The notes under the pieces are model-generated. The model saw nothing but the letters and a program-made list of their open reading frames with translations, did not search any database and was not told the origin of the DNA. Positions 1 to 7,505 of a stretch of DNA of 64,000 nt are shown here, in pieces. The stretch is taken from contig NZ_JBCDMV010000008.1 in the NCBI RefSeq assembly GCF_038433135.1, forward strand, positions 124,001 through 188,000, given 5' to 3'. The translations under genes and the position numbers were made by a program. The DNA is from Luteococcus sp038433135. Its GTDB lineage: Bacteria; Actinomycetota; Actinomycetes; Propionibacteriales; Propionibacteriaceae. Numbering within the stretch: the first letter of the stretch is position 1; each line of letters starts with the position of its first letter.

Positions 1-728
1 ACGCCGTCGGGGCTGGCAGCTCGTGCGGCCTTGACTCCCTCCACCAGCCTGGTGAAACCCTCCTCGTCCTTGACCTTGGCCAGTCCGGGCTTGCCGGGGG
101 CAGCCTTCCAGTCCAGGTGCTCGTCAAGAACGTCCGTCGCTCCGAAGATCACCACCTTGCGCCCCTTGACCTCGGTGCTCCACGGGGCCCAAGCCTCGGC
201 GTCGTCCTTGCCCAGGCCCACCATCGGGATCGGCGCCTTGGCCTTCACCTGGAGCATTCGTTTCATGCCCTCCTCGCCGAAGTCCATCCCGTGGTTGTTG
301 GCCGCGGTGACGACGTCGACCCCGGCCTCCTTGAGCGAGTCGAGGATCTTGGGCCCGGTGGCGAAGGTGAAAGGCTTGGGTTGGGGCTTGAGGCCGGTGC
401 GGTCCTCCGCGACGACGGTCTCCAGATTCACCATCGCCAGATCGGCCTTGGCCAGCACCTTGCCGGTCTCCCCGAGACCGACCTCATTGATCCGTGCGGC
501 GGTGTTGTGCGCCTGGGTGTCGCCGCCGAAGGCCAGCGTGATGCTCTGGGCCTTGCCGCTGCGTCGCCACTCGCCCGGCAGCGGGGCGGTCTGTTCCGCC
601 GGATTGTCCGGGCTCAGCGCCCTTACCAGCCCGACGATGCCCGCGATGATCGTTGCCAACAGGAGCAGCACCACCGCCAGTGCCATCCGTCGCCGCCGCC
701 GGTAGACCGGGCTGTTGTCCCACTTCAT
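1..728 (-). CDS. CapA-like metallophosphatase-fold membrane protein (partial, C-terminus outside window)
   Basis: The reading frame enters from the left edge and begins at ATG 728. The N-terminus has a run of arginines followed by one hydrophobic segment (about residues 15-38), so the protein is probably membrane-anchored with its domain outside the cell. The following domain has the signature of the PGA_cap/CapA superfamily: FGGDTQ near residue 68, VNLET near 102 and AANNHGMDFGEEG near 140. Family members are calcineurin-like phosphoesterases implicated in capsule or poly-gamma-glutamate handling, but many actinobacterial copies have no proven role. About 240 residues are visible; the family usually reaches 350-400, so the missing part is C-terminal. 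Confidence 0.8.
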   Translation of the reverse strand, partial: MKWDNSPVYRRRRRMALAVVLLLLATIIAGIVGLVRALSPDNPAEQTAPLPGEWRRSGKAQSITLAFGGDTQAHNTAARINEVGLGETGKVLAKADLAMVNLETVVAEDRTGLKPQPKPFTFATGPKILDSLKEAGVDVVTAANNHGMDFGEEGMKRMLQVKAKAPIPMVGLGKDDAEAWAPWSTEVKGRKVVIFGATDVLDEHLDWKAAPGKPGLAKVKDEEGFTRLVEGVKAARAASPDG

Positions 729-897
729 CGTGATTCCTCGGGGGTGCCGCGGACCGGCTCGCCCGGTCATCGATCGACAGGTTAGGCGCAATCACTCCTC
801 GCTGCACGCGGCCACGCGGGGCCCATCCATCTTGCTCCTGCCATGGGCGAGTCGAGCCGCGTCGGGCGGGAGCCAGTCTGGGTTTTCCTGGTGAGAG

Positions 898-903
898 CAC
901 AAT
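898..903 (+). promoter_or_regulatory. -10 element CACAAT, leaderless arrangement
   Basis: CACAAT lies seven bases before ATG 911, and no Shine-Dalgarno sequence is present. The same geometry recurs before many genes in this window and implies a transcript starting at or next to the start codon. Confidence 0.45.
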
Positions 904-910
904 AGTGGCC

Positions 911-1423
911 ATGTCCTTCCTGTCTCGAACCAAGTCCCGCCCCGACGCCGCAGTCATCGCCGACCACCACCGCGCTACTGGCACGACGGGCCGCGTCCTG
1001 GCGACGGCCAGCGGCCCCAAGGTGGAGATCCTGGCCTTCGCCGATCGGTTTGCGGTGCGGGTGGGCGACGACTGGCGGGAGGTCGGTTGGCACCAGGTGC
1101 AGACCGGCGGATGGAAAGCCGAACGCGACGAGATGCACTGGCGGCTGACCGACGGCAGCAAGGATGCGGTGCAGCTCACCGAGCCCCGAAGCTTGCCGAC
1201 CGTCTTCCGGGAACGAGTGCAGGCGACGATCGCCGTCGAGGACCGCTTCGACGTCCCGGGCGGCGGCGCGGTGGTGCTCACCGCCCGTCGGGACCTGTCG
1301 CAGAGGCAACCGACGCTGATCTGGACCGCCTTCGCGGTGCGCGGCGCCCGAATGGAGGACCCTCAGGTGAAGGCACTGGCAGAGGAGGCCCTGGCCCGGT
1401 TGCGGGCCGATTATGACTTCTGA
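911..1423 (+). CDS. Conserved hypothetical protein, 170 aa
   Basis: I do not recognise a named domain. The protein is soluble and slightly basic at its N-terminus, with alternating short beta-like segments (for example VEILAFADRFAVRVG near residue 38) and a C-terminal helix rich in Ala/Arg/Glu. ATG 911 is preferred over the in-frame GTG at 905, because a -10-like CACAAT ends seven bases before it, as in other leaderless genes here. It stands alone between a divergent CapA-like gene and tRNA-Asn. No signal peptide or membrane segment is visible. Coding is supported by codon bias and by the promoter position. Confidence 0.7.
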   Translation: MSFLSRTKSRPDAAVIADHHRATGTTGRVLATASGPKVEILAFADRFAVRVGDDWREVGWHQVQTGGWKAERDEMHWRLTDGSKDAVQLTEPRSLPTVFRERVQATIAVEDRFDVPGGGAVVLTARRDLSQRQPTLIWTAFAVRGARMEDPQVKALAEEALARLRADYDF

Positions 1424-1462
1424 CGAAGTTTGTGTAATGTTTCATCTCGCGCAAGGCGCTGA

Positions 1463-1538
1463 TCCCTGGTAGCTCAATTGGCAGAGCATCTGACTGTTAA
1501 TCAGAGGGTTACTGGTTCGAGTCCAGTCCGGGGAGCCA
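1463..1538 (+). tRNA. tRNA-Asn (anticodon GTT)
   Basis: A 76-base cloverleaf. The acceptor arm TCCCTGG pairs with CCGGGGA, with discriminator G and an encoded CCA at 1536-1538. The anticodon stem TCTGA/TCAGA encloses loop CTGTTAA with anticodon GTT at 1496-1498, and GGTTCGAGTCC forms the T arm. GTT reads asparagine AAC/AAU. G34 is the position modified to queuosine by TGT, whose gene is at 57811-59067. Confidence 0.97.
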
Positions 1539-1546
1539 TCGAAAGT

Positions 1547-1586
1547 CCGTTTGACTAGGCCACAGGCCAGTCAAACGGCCTTTTTT
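1547..1586 (+). terminator. Rho-independent terminator of tRNA-Asn
   Basis: CCGTTTGACT (1547-1556) pairs perfectly with AGTCAAACGG (1569-1578). An inner GGCC/GGCC extends the stem, and a run of six T follows (1581-1586). It begins nine bases after the tRNA 3' end. Confidence 0.9.
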
Positions 1587-1705
1587 GGTTCTCGCGTGCA
1601 CGCACCATGACGTCGCGGGAACACGGGTGACGCCACGTTCCGCTCTGCGGGCCGCCCCAGAGACATCATCGCCCTTGACCTCTTCATCGAGGAGCTTTCC
1701 AACAC

Positions 1706-2572
1706 TCATGCGGCGTTCGGCTCCACCACCTCCTCGTCGACCAACAGCTCCCGGGCGTGCTCCAGCGCTCGGCGTTCCAGGCGTCGCACCGTGCTGACCG
1801 ACACCCCCATCCGTGCTGCAGTCTGGGCATAGCTGCACTCCCCCTCGTCGCTCAGGCCGTAGAGCAGGCTGAGAACGCGGACCTCCTGACTGCCCAGGAG
1901 CCGAAGCCAATCGGGCGGCGAGTCCTCACAGGCCGCGAAGTCATTGGCGGCGCGGGGACAGGCCAATTCCGTCGAGAACTGCACCGCCTCCAGTGAGACT
2001 CGGCGTTGGCCGGTGACCACCTCGTTCACCCAGACCTCGTCCCGACCGGTCTCGGCTGCCAGCACGGTGAGTGCTGCCGGCAACCCCAGCTGGGTCTCCA
2101 ACTCCGCCAATCTGTTGCGCAGCCGATGCCCCAGACGGTTGCGCCACGCCGGGCCCTCCAGCATTCCGCCGCGACGCAGCGCATGCTGGAGCACCGCATT
2201 GCGCACCCACGGCTGTCCATAGGTGGAGAACCTCACCCCTTGCCGATGGTCGAAGCGCTCCAGCGCCTGCACCAGCCCCACACAGCCCTCCTGGAAGAGC
2301 TCGTTGAAGTCCACATCGGTTCGTCTGGCCGTCGCATGCGCCTCATGCGCCACCAACCGAAGGTTCGCCAGGATGAAGTGCTCCCGCGCCCGCAGGCCCA
2401 GCGCCACCAACTCCCGCAAGTCGCCATCGGTGGCGCCCGGCGGACGCGCTTGGGTACCCACAAGTGCGGCGGCCGCCAGAACACCGGCCTCCATTCGCTG
2501 CGCCAACAACACTTCCTGCTCGCCCGTCAGTAGATCGGGCAGCAACCTCGTCTCCATCACCATCACGCTCAT
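1706..2572 (-). CDS. RNA polymerase sigma-70 family factor (principal-like/SigB-type)
   Basis: A 288-residue sigma factor. Region 2 is clear: FNELFQEGCVGLVQALERF is followed by the GVRFSTYGQPWVR motif that contacts and melts the -10 element. A region 3 segment follows, then a C-terminal region 4 helix-turn-helix (SYAQTAARMGVSVSTVRRLERRA). There is no long region 1.1, which fits a group 2/3 alternative factor rather than the housekeeping one. Start 2572 was chosen because GGGGGAGAGG precedes it at normal spacing; the frame stays open further upstream without such a site. No anti-sigma gene is adjacent. It lies downstream of dnaG in the same orientation, separated by about 240 bases that contain a repeat element. 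Confidence 0.92.
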   Translation of the reverse strand: MSVMVMETRLLPDLLTGEQEVLLAQRMEAGVLAAAALVGTQARPPGATDGDLRELVALGLRAREHFILANLRLVAHEAHATARRTDVDFNELFQEGCVGLVQALERFDHRQGVRFSTYGQPWVRNAVLQHALRRGGMLEGPAWRNRLGHRLRNRLAELETQLGLPAALTVLAAETGRDEVWVNEVVTGQRRVSLEAVQFSTELACPRAANDFAACEDSPPDWLRLLGSQEVRVLSLLYGLSDEGECSYAQTAARMGVSVSTVRRLERRALEHARELLVDEEVVEPNAA

Positions 2573-2730
2573 GAGGCCGAGCCTCTCCCCCGCCGACCGC
2601 AATTCCCAGAGCAAACCGGCTGATGTGGAGTCCGCATTCGGAAGACACCTTCTCATCCACAGGCTGCACAGATTTGGTATCCCTGTGGGGCAAGGGATTG
2701 CGAGACTGTGCGATGACTGCCTGGTCACCA

Positions 2731-2810
2731 CCCCTCGACAGGCTCGGGGACCGTGGCCGGCTGGGTGCCTCGGGATCGTGACTGGGCCGGGTGCTTCGGG
2801 GATCGTGGCC
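2731..2810. repeat. PEPVEG-type repeat element, three degenerate units
   Basis: CCCCTCGACAGGCTCGG begins the first unit, followed by ACCGTGG. Two shorter related units (GGGTGCCTCGGGATCGTG and GGGTGCTTCGGGGATCGTGG) follow before the dnaG stop at 2814. It belongs to the dispersed family described in the findings. Confidence 0.75.
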
Positions 2811-2813
2811 GAG

Positions 2814-4700
2814 CTATTCCAAGGCGCCCAGCGAGGTCTGCTGCAGCTGCTTGCGGCGCACCTCGAGCTCCAGCAGGGTGGAGAACATCTGCCGGTGCTC
2901 CGTGGCGTGCTCCACGGGATTGGTGCGCTGCAGCCTGCTCTTCAGGTCTCGGATCTCCCGGTCGGTCTGCAAGAGCTGCAGCCGGGCGGCGTAGGCGGTG
3001 GCATAGGCCTCGTCGGGGGCGCGCAGTACCGGCTCCACCAGCAGGGCGATCTCCAATTGCTGAGCGACCTCGTCGGTGGTGGCCTCGCGCACCTTGTCAC
3101 TCCAGCGATCCGGACACCACGGCACCGAGCGGACTGCCTCGAAGACGGCGCGGTATGCGGGGTGGCTGAAGTCCTCGGGCTGCACCTGGTTCCACGCGGT
3201 GTCAAACAGCGTCGGGTGTTGCAGCATCAGCTTCAGCGTGCCCCGCTCCACCCCCAGGGTGCGGTCTCGCGGGTCGGGCCAGGGCAGGCCGGGCTGCTGG
3301 CCTTCCTGCTGCGCCGGCTGCTCGCTGGGCGACCGATCCATCACCGGCTCCCGGCGTCGCGGATCGGTCTTCTCGTTGGCCTTGCGACGCGCCGCCCGGT
3401 GCACCTCGGCGCGCACCTCGTCGACGTCCATCCCCAGCATCGACGCCAGTTCCCGTAGGTAGCCGTTGACCAGCGAGGTGTCCCGGATGGAGCTGACCAG
3501 GGGTGCGGCGGCGCGCAGCGCCTGCAGTCTGCCGTCGACCCGATCCAGGTCGTAGCCCTTGAGGGTGTTCTCCATCACGAAGCGGTACAGCGGCACCCGT
3601 CGCCCCACCAGCTCCCGCACCGCCGCCTGGCCCTGCTGCAGCCGCAGGTCACACGGATCCAGGCCACTTGGCTCGATCGCCACATAGGTCTGGGCAATGA
3701 AGTTCTGGTCACCGTTGAAGACCTTGATCGCGGCATTCTGGCCGGCCTGGTCGCCGTCGAAGGTGAAAATCACCTCGCCGGAGAAGGCCCCCTGGTTGCC
3801 CATCAAGCGTTGCAGCATCCGGGCGTGGTCGTCCCCGAAGGCGGTACCGCATGATGCCACGGCGGTGTCGACGCCCGACAGGTGGGCCGCCATCACGTCG
3901 GTATAGCCCTCCACCACCACGGCCTGCGACTTCTTGCCGATGTTGCGCCGCGCCAGATCCAGCCCATAGAGCACGTGGGACTTCTTGTAGACCGGCGTCT
4001 CCGGCGTGTTCAGGTACTTGGCGGGCATCCGGTCGTCGTCGTAGAGCTTGCGCGCGCCAAAACCCAGCACCGCGGAGCCGGAATCCCGGATCGGCCACAG
4101 CACGCGGCCCTGGAAGAAGTCGTGGCCGTGTTCGCGGATGAGGCCGGCCTTGACCAGTTCCGCATCCTTGAACCCCTGCCGGTTGAGGTGGTTCTTCAGG
4201 TCGCGCCCGCCGCGCGGGGCATAGCCGACGCCGAAGGTCTCAGCCGCCGCCCGATCAAAACCTCGCCCATCCAGCATCTGCCGGGCCGCCAGCGCGCCGG
4301 GGGTGAGCAGCTGCGCGGCGTAGAACTCCGCGGCGGCCAGATTGGCCTCCATGATCCGCACCCTCAGCCCCGGCTCCTGGCGGGGGCCGCCGTCGTCGGT
4401 GATCCGCAGCTGCACGCCGGTGCGGTCGGCCAGTTGCTGCACCGCCTCGGTGAACGACAGGTTGCTGATCTTCTGCAGGAAGGTGATCGCGTCGCCGCCC
4501 TCACCGCAGCCAAAGCAGTAGTAGAAGCCCCGTGCCGGGGTCACCTGGAAGCTGGGCGTCTTCTCGTCGTGGAAGGGGCACAGGCCCTTCAGCGAGCCGC
4601 CGCCGGCCGGTTTCAGGGTCACATGGGAGCTGACGACGTCATCGATCCGGGCCCGTTCGCGGACCAGCGCAATGTCCTCGTCGTTGATCCGTCCGGCCAT
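2814..4700 (-). CDS. dnaG: DNA primase
   Basis: Synthesises RNA primers for chromosome replication. The 628-residue protein starts with a CHC2 zinc finger (C41, H44, C62, C65 in GLCPFHDEKTPSF...YYCFGCG). The primase core and TOPRIM domain follow, with VVVEGYTDVMAA and TFDGDQAGQNAA supplying the metal-binding acidic residues, and then a C-terminal helical DnaB-binding domain. Length matches the family (600-640). Start ATG 4700 is supported by the zinc-finger position and by a -10-like TAGACT seven bases upstream with no Shine-Dalgarno, which suggests a leaderless message. It is divergent from the permease gene at 4755. The order with dgt and dusB nearby is typical of Actinobacteria. Confidence 0.97.
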   Translation of the reverse strand: MAGRINDEDIALVRERARIDDVVSSHVTLKPAGGGSLKGLCPFHDEKTPSFQVTPARGFYYCFGCGEGGDAITFLQKISNLSFTEAVQQLADRTGVQLRITDDGGPRQEPGLRVRIMEANLAAAEFYAAQLLTPGALAARQMLDGRGFDRAAAETFGVGYAPRGGRDLKNHLNRQGFKDAELVKAGLIREHGHDFFQGRVLWPIRDSGSAVLGFGARKLYDDDRMPAKYLNTPETPVYKKSHVLYGLDLARRNIGKKSQAVVVEGYTDVMAAHLSGVDTAVASCGTAFGDDHARMLQRLMGNQGAFSGEVIFTFDGDQAGQNAAIKVFNGDQNFIAQTYVAIEPSGLDPCDLRLQQGQAAVRELVGRRVPLYRFVMENTLKGYDLDRVDGRLQALRAAAPLVSSIRDTSLVNGYLRELASMLGMDVDEVRAEVHRAARRKANEKTDPRRREPVMDRSPSEQPAQQEGQQPGLPWPDPRDRTLGVERGTLKLMLQHPTLFDTAWNQVQPEDFSHPAYRAVFEAVRSVPWCPDRWSDKVREATTDEVAQQLEIALLVEPVLRAPDEAYATAYAARLQLLQTDREIRDLKSRLQRTNPVEHATEHRQMFSTLLELEVRRKQLQQTSLGALE

Positions 4701-4754
4701 GGGAGGGAGTCTAGCGCCGCTGCCGTCCCAGTCCGACGGGCGTAGAATTCGACG
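4701..4754. promoter_or_regulatory. Divergent leaderless promoter pair dnaG / fetB-like
   Basis: On the minus strand TAGACT (4708-4713) ends seven bases before the dnaG ATG at 4700. On the plus strand TAGAAT (4743-4748) ends six bases before GTG 4755. Neither start has a Shine-Dalgarno sequence. The whole intergenic region is 54 bases, so both transcripts must start at or near the codon. Confidence 0.6.
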
Positions 4755-5513
4755 GTGATCGTGACCCTCGGCTGGCAACTCGCGCTGGCCCTCGCCCTGC
4801 TGCTCCTGCTTGCCATGGCGGCCTCCCGCGCCGGCCAGCTGGGCCACGAGCGTTCGATGCTGGTGGCCGGGCTACGGGCTGCCCTGCAACTGGCGGCGGT
4901 CTCCTTCATCGTCGTGATCTGTCTGCGCCATCTGGCCCTGGCGGCGCTGTTCAGCCTGCTGATGTTCGTGGTGGCGGTTCGCACCACCGTGAAACGCACC
5001 GGTGTCGGCTCGGCCTGGCCGTGGACCACCCTGGCGATGGCCTGCGGTGTGCTGCCCGTGCTGGCCGTGGTCTTCGGCACGGGGGTCTCGCCCCTGAACG
5101 GCGCGGCGCTGGTGCCGGTGGCCGGCATCATCATCGGCAACATGATGACCGCGCATACGCTGTTCGGTCGGCGCCAGTTTGCCGCCCTGCGCGACGACGT
5201 CGGCAGCTACGAGGCAGCACTGTCGCTGGGGATGGACCGGCCGCGGGCCATTCGGATCGTCACCGAACGCACCGCCGGTGAGGCGTTGGTGCCCAATCTG
5301 GACACCACCCGCACCGTGGGGCTGGTCACCCTGCCCGGCGCCTTCGTCGGCGTGCTCCTGGGTGGCGGCTCTGCGCTGCAGGCCGGCGCCGCCCAGGTGC
5401 TGGTGCTGATTGGCATCATGGCTGGCCAAAGCGTCACCGTGGTGGTGGCCAATGACTTGATGCGCCGAGCGAAGCTGCTGCCGTCGGATCTTCGGGAGAC
5501 GCTGCACCCCTGA
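4755..5513 (+). CDS. FetB-type (UPF0014) ABC transporter permease
   Basis: A 252-residue integral membrane protein with about seven hydrophobic segments. It has the family-typical central block PVAGIIIGNMMTAHTLFGRR (near residues 120-140), then GMDRPRAIRIVTERTAGEAL and VTLPGAFVGVLLGG. UPF0014 proteins such as E. coli FetB pair with an ATPase (FetA) in iron export or metal homeostasis. No ATPase gene is adjacent here, so the partner must be encoded elsewhere. Start GTG 4755 is set by the TAGAAT -10 box six bases upstream. It converges on the membrane protein gene at 5591. Confidence 0.85.
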   Translation: MIVTLGWQLALALALLLLLAMAASRAGQLGHERSMLVAGLRAALQLAAVSFIVVICLRHLALAALFSLLMFVVAVRTTVKRTGVGSAWPWTTLAMACGVLPVLAVVFGTGVSPLNGAALVPVAGIIIGNMMTAHTLFGRRQFAALRDDVGSYEAALSLGMDRPRAIRIVTERTAGEALVPNLDTTRTVGLVTLPGAFVGVLLGGGSALQAGAAQVLVLIGIMAGQSVTVVVANDLMRRAKLLPSDLRETLHP

Positions 5514-5590
5514 TGCGGGAAGTACCCGGCTGTGCCGAACCCCAGCTGTGCCGAACAAGGGTGACGCGCCGCTGCTTCACCCAGTGCCGG

Positions 5591-6073
5591 TCAGCGGCCG
5601 GTGTGCGGCAGTCTGTTCGGCCGCTTCACGCTGGCCGTTTCCTGGCCGTCGTTCTGGACCGTCACGCGGGTGGATTTCTGGTCGCCGGTGGGCTTGCCAT
5701 CGCAGATGCAGCTCACGCTCACCTTGTACCGGCCCGAGCCCAGGTTCTTGCCGACGTCGGCGCTCTGCCGTTCCCGGCCCGAGACCAGCGGTCGGGTCAG
5801 GTTGGCCACCTCGGTGCCCTTCTTGTCGGTCACCTGGTAGCGCACCTCATCGAGTGCCGGCGTGTCCTGGCAGGCCGAGGTGCTCACCCGCAGAGTGCCC
5901 CGGAAGTTGTCGACATTCTCGACGGCTACGGCCTTGGCCCGCCGGAATCCGTTGAAGCCGTCGCCGGAGCTGTGTACCAGGCCGCGGGCGCCCTGGATCA
6001 TCCCGACGATCACGCAGATGAGCAGCACAATCAGGATCGTCGGGTCGCTGCCCTTGTGGCGTCCCTCCGCCAT
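5591..6073 (-). CDS. Hypothetical single-pass membrane protein, 160 aa
   Basis: No family recognised. A short charged N-terminus (MAEGRHKG) is followed by a membrane helix (about residues 9-30, ending GMIQGARG). A roughly 130-residue domain follows that is probably extracytoplasmic, with beta-type composition and three cysteines (ACQ, SCIC) that could form a disulfide. Start ATG 6073 has a strong GGAGGTG ribosome-binding site at good spacing; the frame is open upstream but without a better start. It lies downstream of dgt with a 222-base gap containing a repeat element, so it is probably transcribed separately. Confidence 0.75.
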   Translation of the reverse strand: MAEGRHKGSDPTILIVLLICVIVGMIQGARGLVHSSGDGFNGFRRAKAVAVENVDNFRGTLRVSTSACQDTPALDEVRYQVTDKKGTEVANLTRPLVSGRERQSADVGKNLGSGRYKVSVSCICDGKPTGDQKSTRVTVQNDGQETASVKRPNRLPHTGR

Positions 6074-6185
6074 GCTCACCTCCGCTGTCCGTGCCGCCGT
6101 CGCGAAAGCTGCGCGACACAACCACCGTAACCAGAATCACACCGGTGCAACACGCGCACCTTGAGTGCTGGTTGAGGGCTGAACC

Positions 6186-6283
6186 ACCCCTCGACAGGCT
6201 CGGGAACCGTGGCTGGGTTCATTGGCCACGGTCGCCGTGGTCGCGTTCCTGCAACGCAACCACGATGGCCAAACCTGTCGAGG
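6186..6283. repeat. PEPVEG-type repeat element with inverted second half
   Basis: CCCCTCGACAGGCTCGGG with ACCGTGGCTGGG at 6186-6216 is mirrored by CCACGATGGCC...AACCTGTCGAGG at 6259-6283. The two ends can pair as a long stem. It fills the gap between the 160-residue membrane protein gene and dgt. Confidence 0.7.
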
Positions 6284-6295
6284 CCTCCGGGAGTC

Positions 6296-7501
6296 CTAGG
6301 CGCCGCGCCCGATCCCCCTGGGCAGCCGGTCGCTGCTCCAGCCCAGCAGTTCCTCGGCCTGGTCGAAGGCGAACCTGTCGGTCATCCCGCCCACATAGGT
6401 GACGGCGCCGCGCACCAGGTCATCCCAGCGATAGTCGACGGGCATCAGCTCGGGTTGGGCCACATAGCGCTCCACCAGCCCCTGCAGCACCTCGACGACG
6501 GCATGCGACTGCGCCACCGAGTCGGGCCGAGTGTAGATCCGTTCGTAGTTGAACCGCCGCAGCGCGGCCAGCGCCGACGCGGTCTGTGCGTCCATTCCCA
6601 CCTGGCCGGTGGTGTTGGTGGTGTGGATCACGGCGCGGATGAAGGTTCCCAGCTGGGCGCGTCGCCCGATTCCGGCGATGGCCGCGACCTCCTCCGGCAG
6701 GTCGTCCAGGGTGACGATCCCGGCGTGGATGGCGTCCTCCAGATCGTGCGCGCAGTAGGCGATCCGGTCGCTCCAGCTGACGATCTCGCCCTCGATGGTG
6801 CCCGGCGCGGGCCGGCTCCACGAGTGGTTGCGGATGCCGTCCAGCGTCTCGGTACACAGGTTCAGGCTGGTCAGCACCACATTGGCACCCCACGGCCCGT
6901 GGTCATAGCCCTCGGGGATGAAGGCGTCGAAGGCGTCCTCCGACGCATGCCCGCCCGGCCCATGGCCGCAGTCATGACCCAGCGCAATGGCGTCGGCCAG
7001 CGACACATTCGCACCGACCCCTCGCGCGATCGAGGTGGCCACCTGCGCCACCTCCAGCGCGTGGGTCAGCCGGGTGCGCTGGTGGTCGGTCGGGTAGACC
7101 ACCACCTGGGTCTTGCCGGCCAGCCGTCGGAAGGCGGGCGAGTGCACGATCCGGTCCCGGTCGCGTTCGAAGCAGGTGCGCTCGCTGTCCGGCTCCTCCT
7201 CGACGGCCCGGTTGCCGGCCCCCCGGGCCAAGGTGGCGCCGGGGCGCAGCATCGCCGCCTCCCGCTCCTCCCGGGCCTCGCGCCCGAGCACCGGACCCGG
7301 CTCCATCGACGCGTGGGTGTCCTCGTGTGCGAGCACCAGCTCGTCGTCGCCGTGGCCGTGCATGGTCCTGGCCCAGGCAACGGCACGCGGCATGAGCCCG
7401 GGCTGCCCCTCGACAGGCTCGGGGACCGTGGCGGGGTTCTGCTCGGGGCCCTTGGTTGCGGCTTCTTTCAGGCCCTGCTCCGACTCACACCCATTGCACA
7501 T
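6296..7501 (-). CDS. dgt: Deoxyguanosinetriphosphate triphosphohydrolase-like HD-domain protein
   Basis: Hydrolyses dNTPs to deoxynucleosides and triphosphate and may adjust dNTP pools for replication. The HD signature is complete: FRRLAGKTQVVVY, RTRLTHALEVAQVA (first His) and LGHDCGHGPGGHASED (His-Asp), with a distal Asp in VSWSDRIAYCAHDLEDA. The protein is 401 residues. Start ATG 7501 has GGGAGGA eight bases upstream. Four bases separate it from the dusB stop, so the two form an operon. The N-terminal 40 residues are unusual: residues 20-34 contain PATVPEPVEG, the translated product of the repeat at 7405-7460, inserted ahead of the conserved domain. Confidence 0.93.
   Translation of the reverse strand: MCNGCESEQGLKEAATKGPEQNPATVPEPVEGQPGLMPRAVAWARTMHGHGDDELVLAHEDTHASMEPGPVLGREAREEREAAMLRPGATLARGAGNRAVEEEPDSERTCFERDRDRIVHSPAFRRLAGKTQVVVYPTDHQRTRLTHALEVAQVATSIARGVGANVSLADAIALGHDCGHGPGGHASEDAFDAFIPEGYDHGPWGANVVLTSLNLCTETLDGIRNHSWSRPAPGTIEGEIVSWSDRIAYCAHDLEDAIHAGIVTLDDLPEEVAAIAGIGRRAQLGTFIRAVIHTTNTTGQVGMDAQTASALAALRRFNYERIYTRPDSVAQSHAVVEVLQGLVERYVAQPELMPVDYRWDDLVRGAVTYVGGMTDRFAFDQAEELLGWSSDRLPRGIGRGA
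7405..7460. repeat. PEPVEG-type repeat inside the dgt coding sequence
   Basis: GCCCCTCGACAGGCTCGG with ACCGTGG is followed by the second unit TTCTGCTCGG...CTTGGTTG. Read on the minus strand it is in frame with dgt and encodes PEQNPATVPEPVEGQP. Confidence 0.85.
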
Positions 7502-7505
7502 GCGC

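Noticed and set aside
5529..5561. Direct repeat GCTGTGCCGAAC twice between the FetB-like and hypothetical genes
   Set aside because: Only two short copies in a 77-base convergent gap, with no hairpin or second location. Nothing could be concluded.
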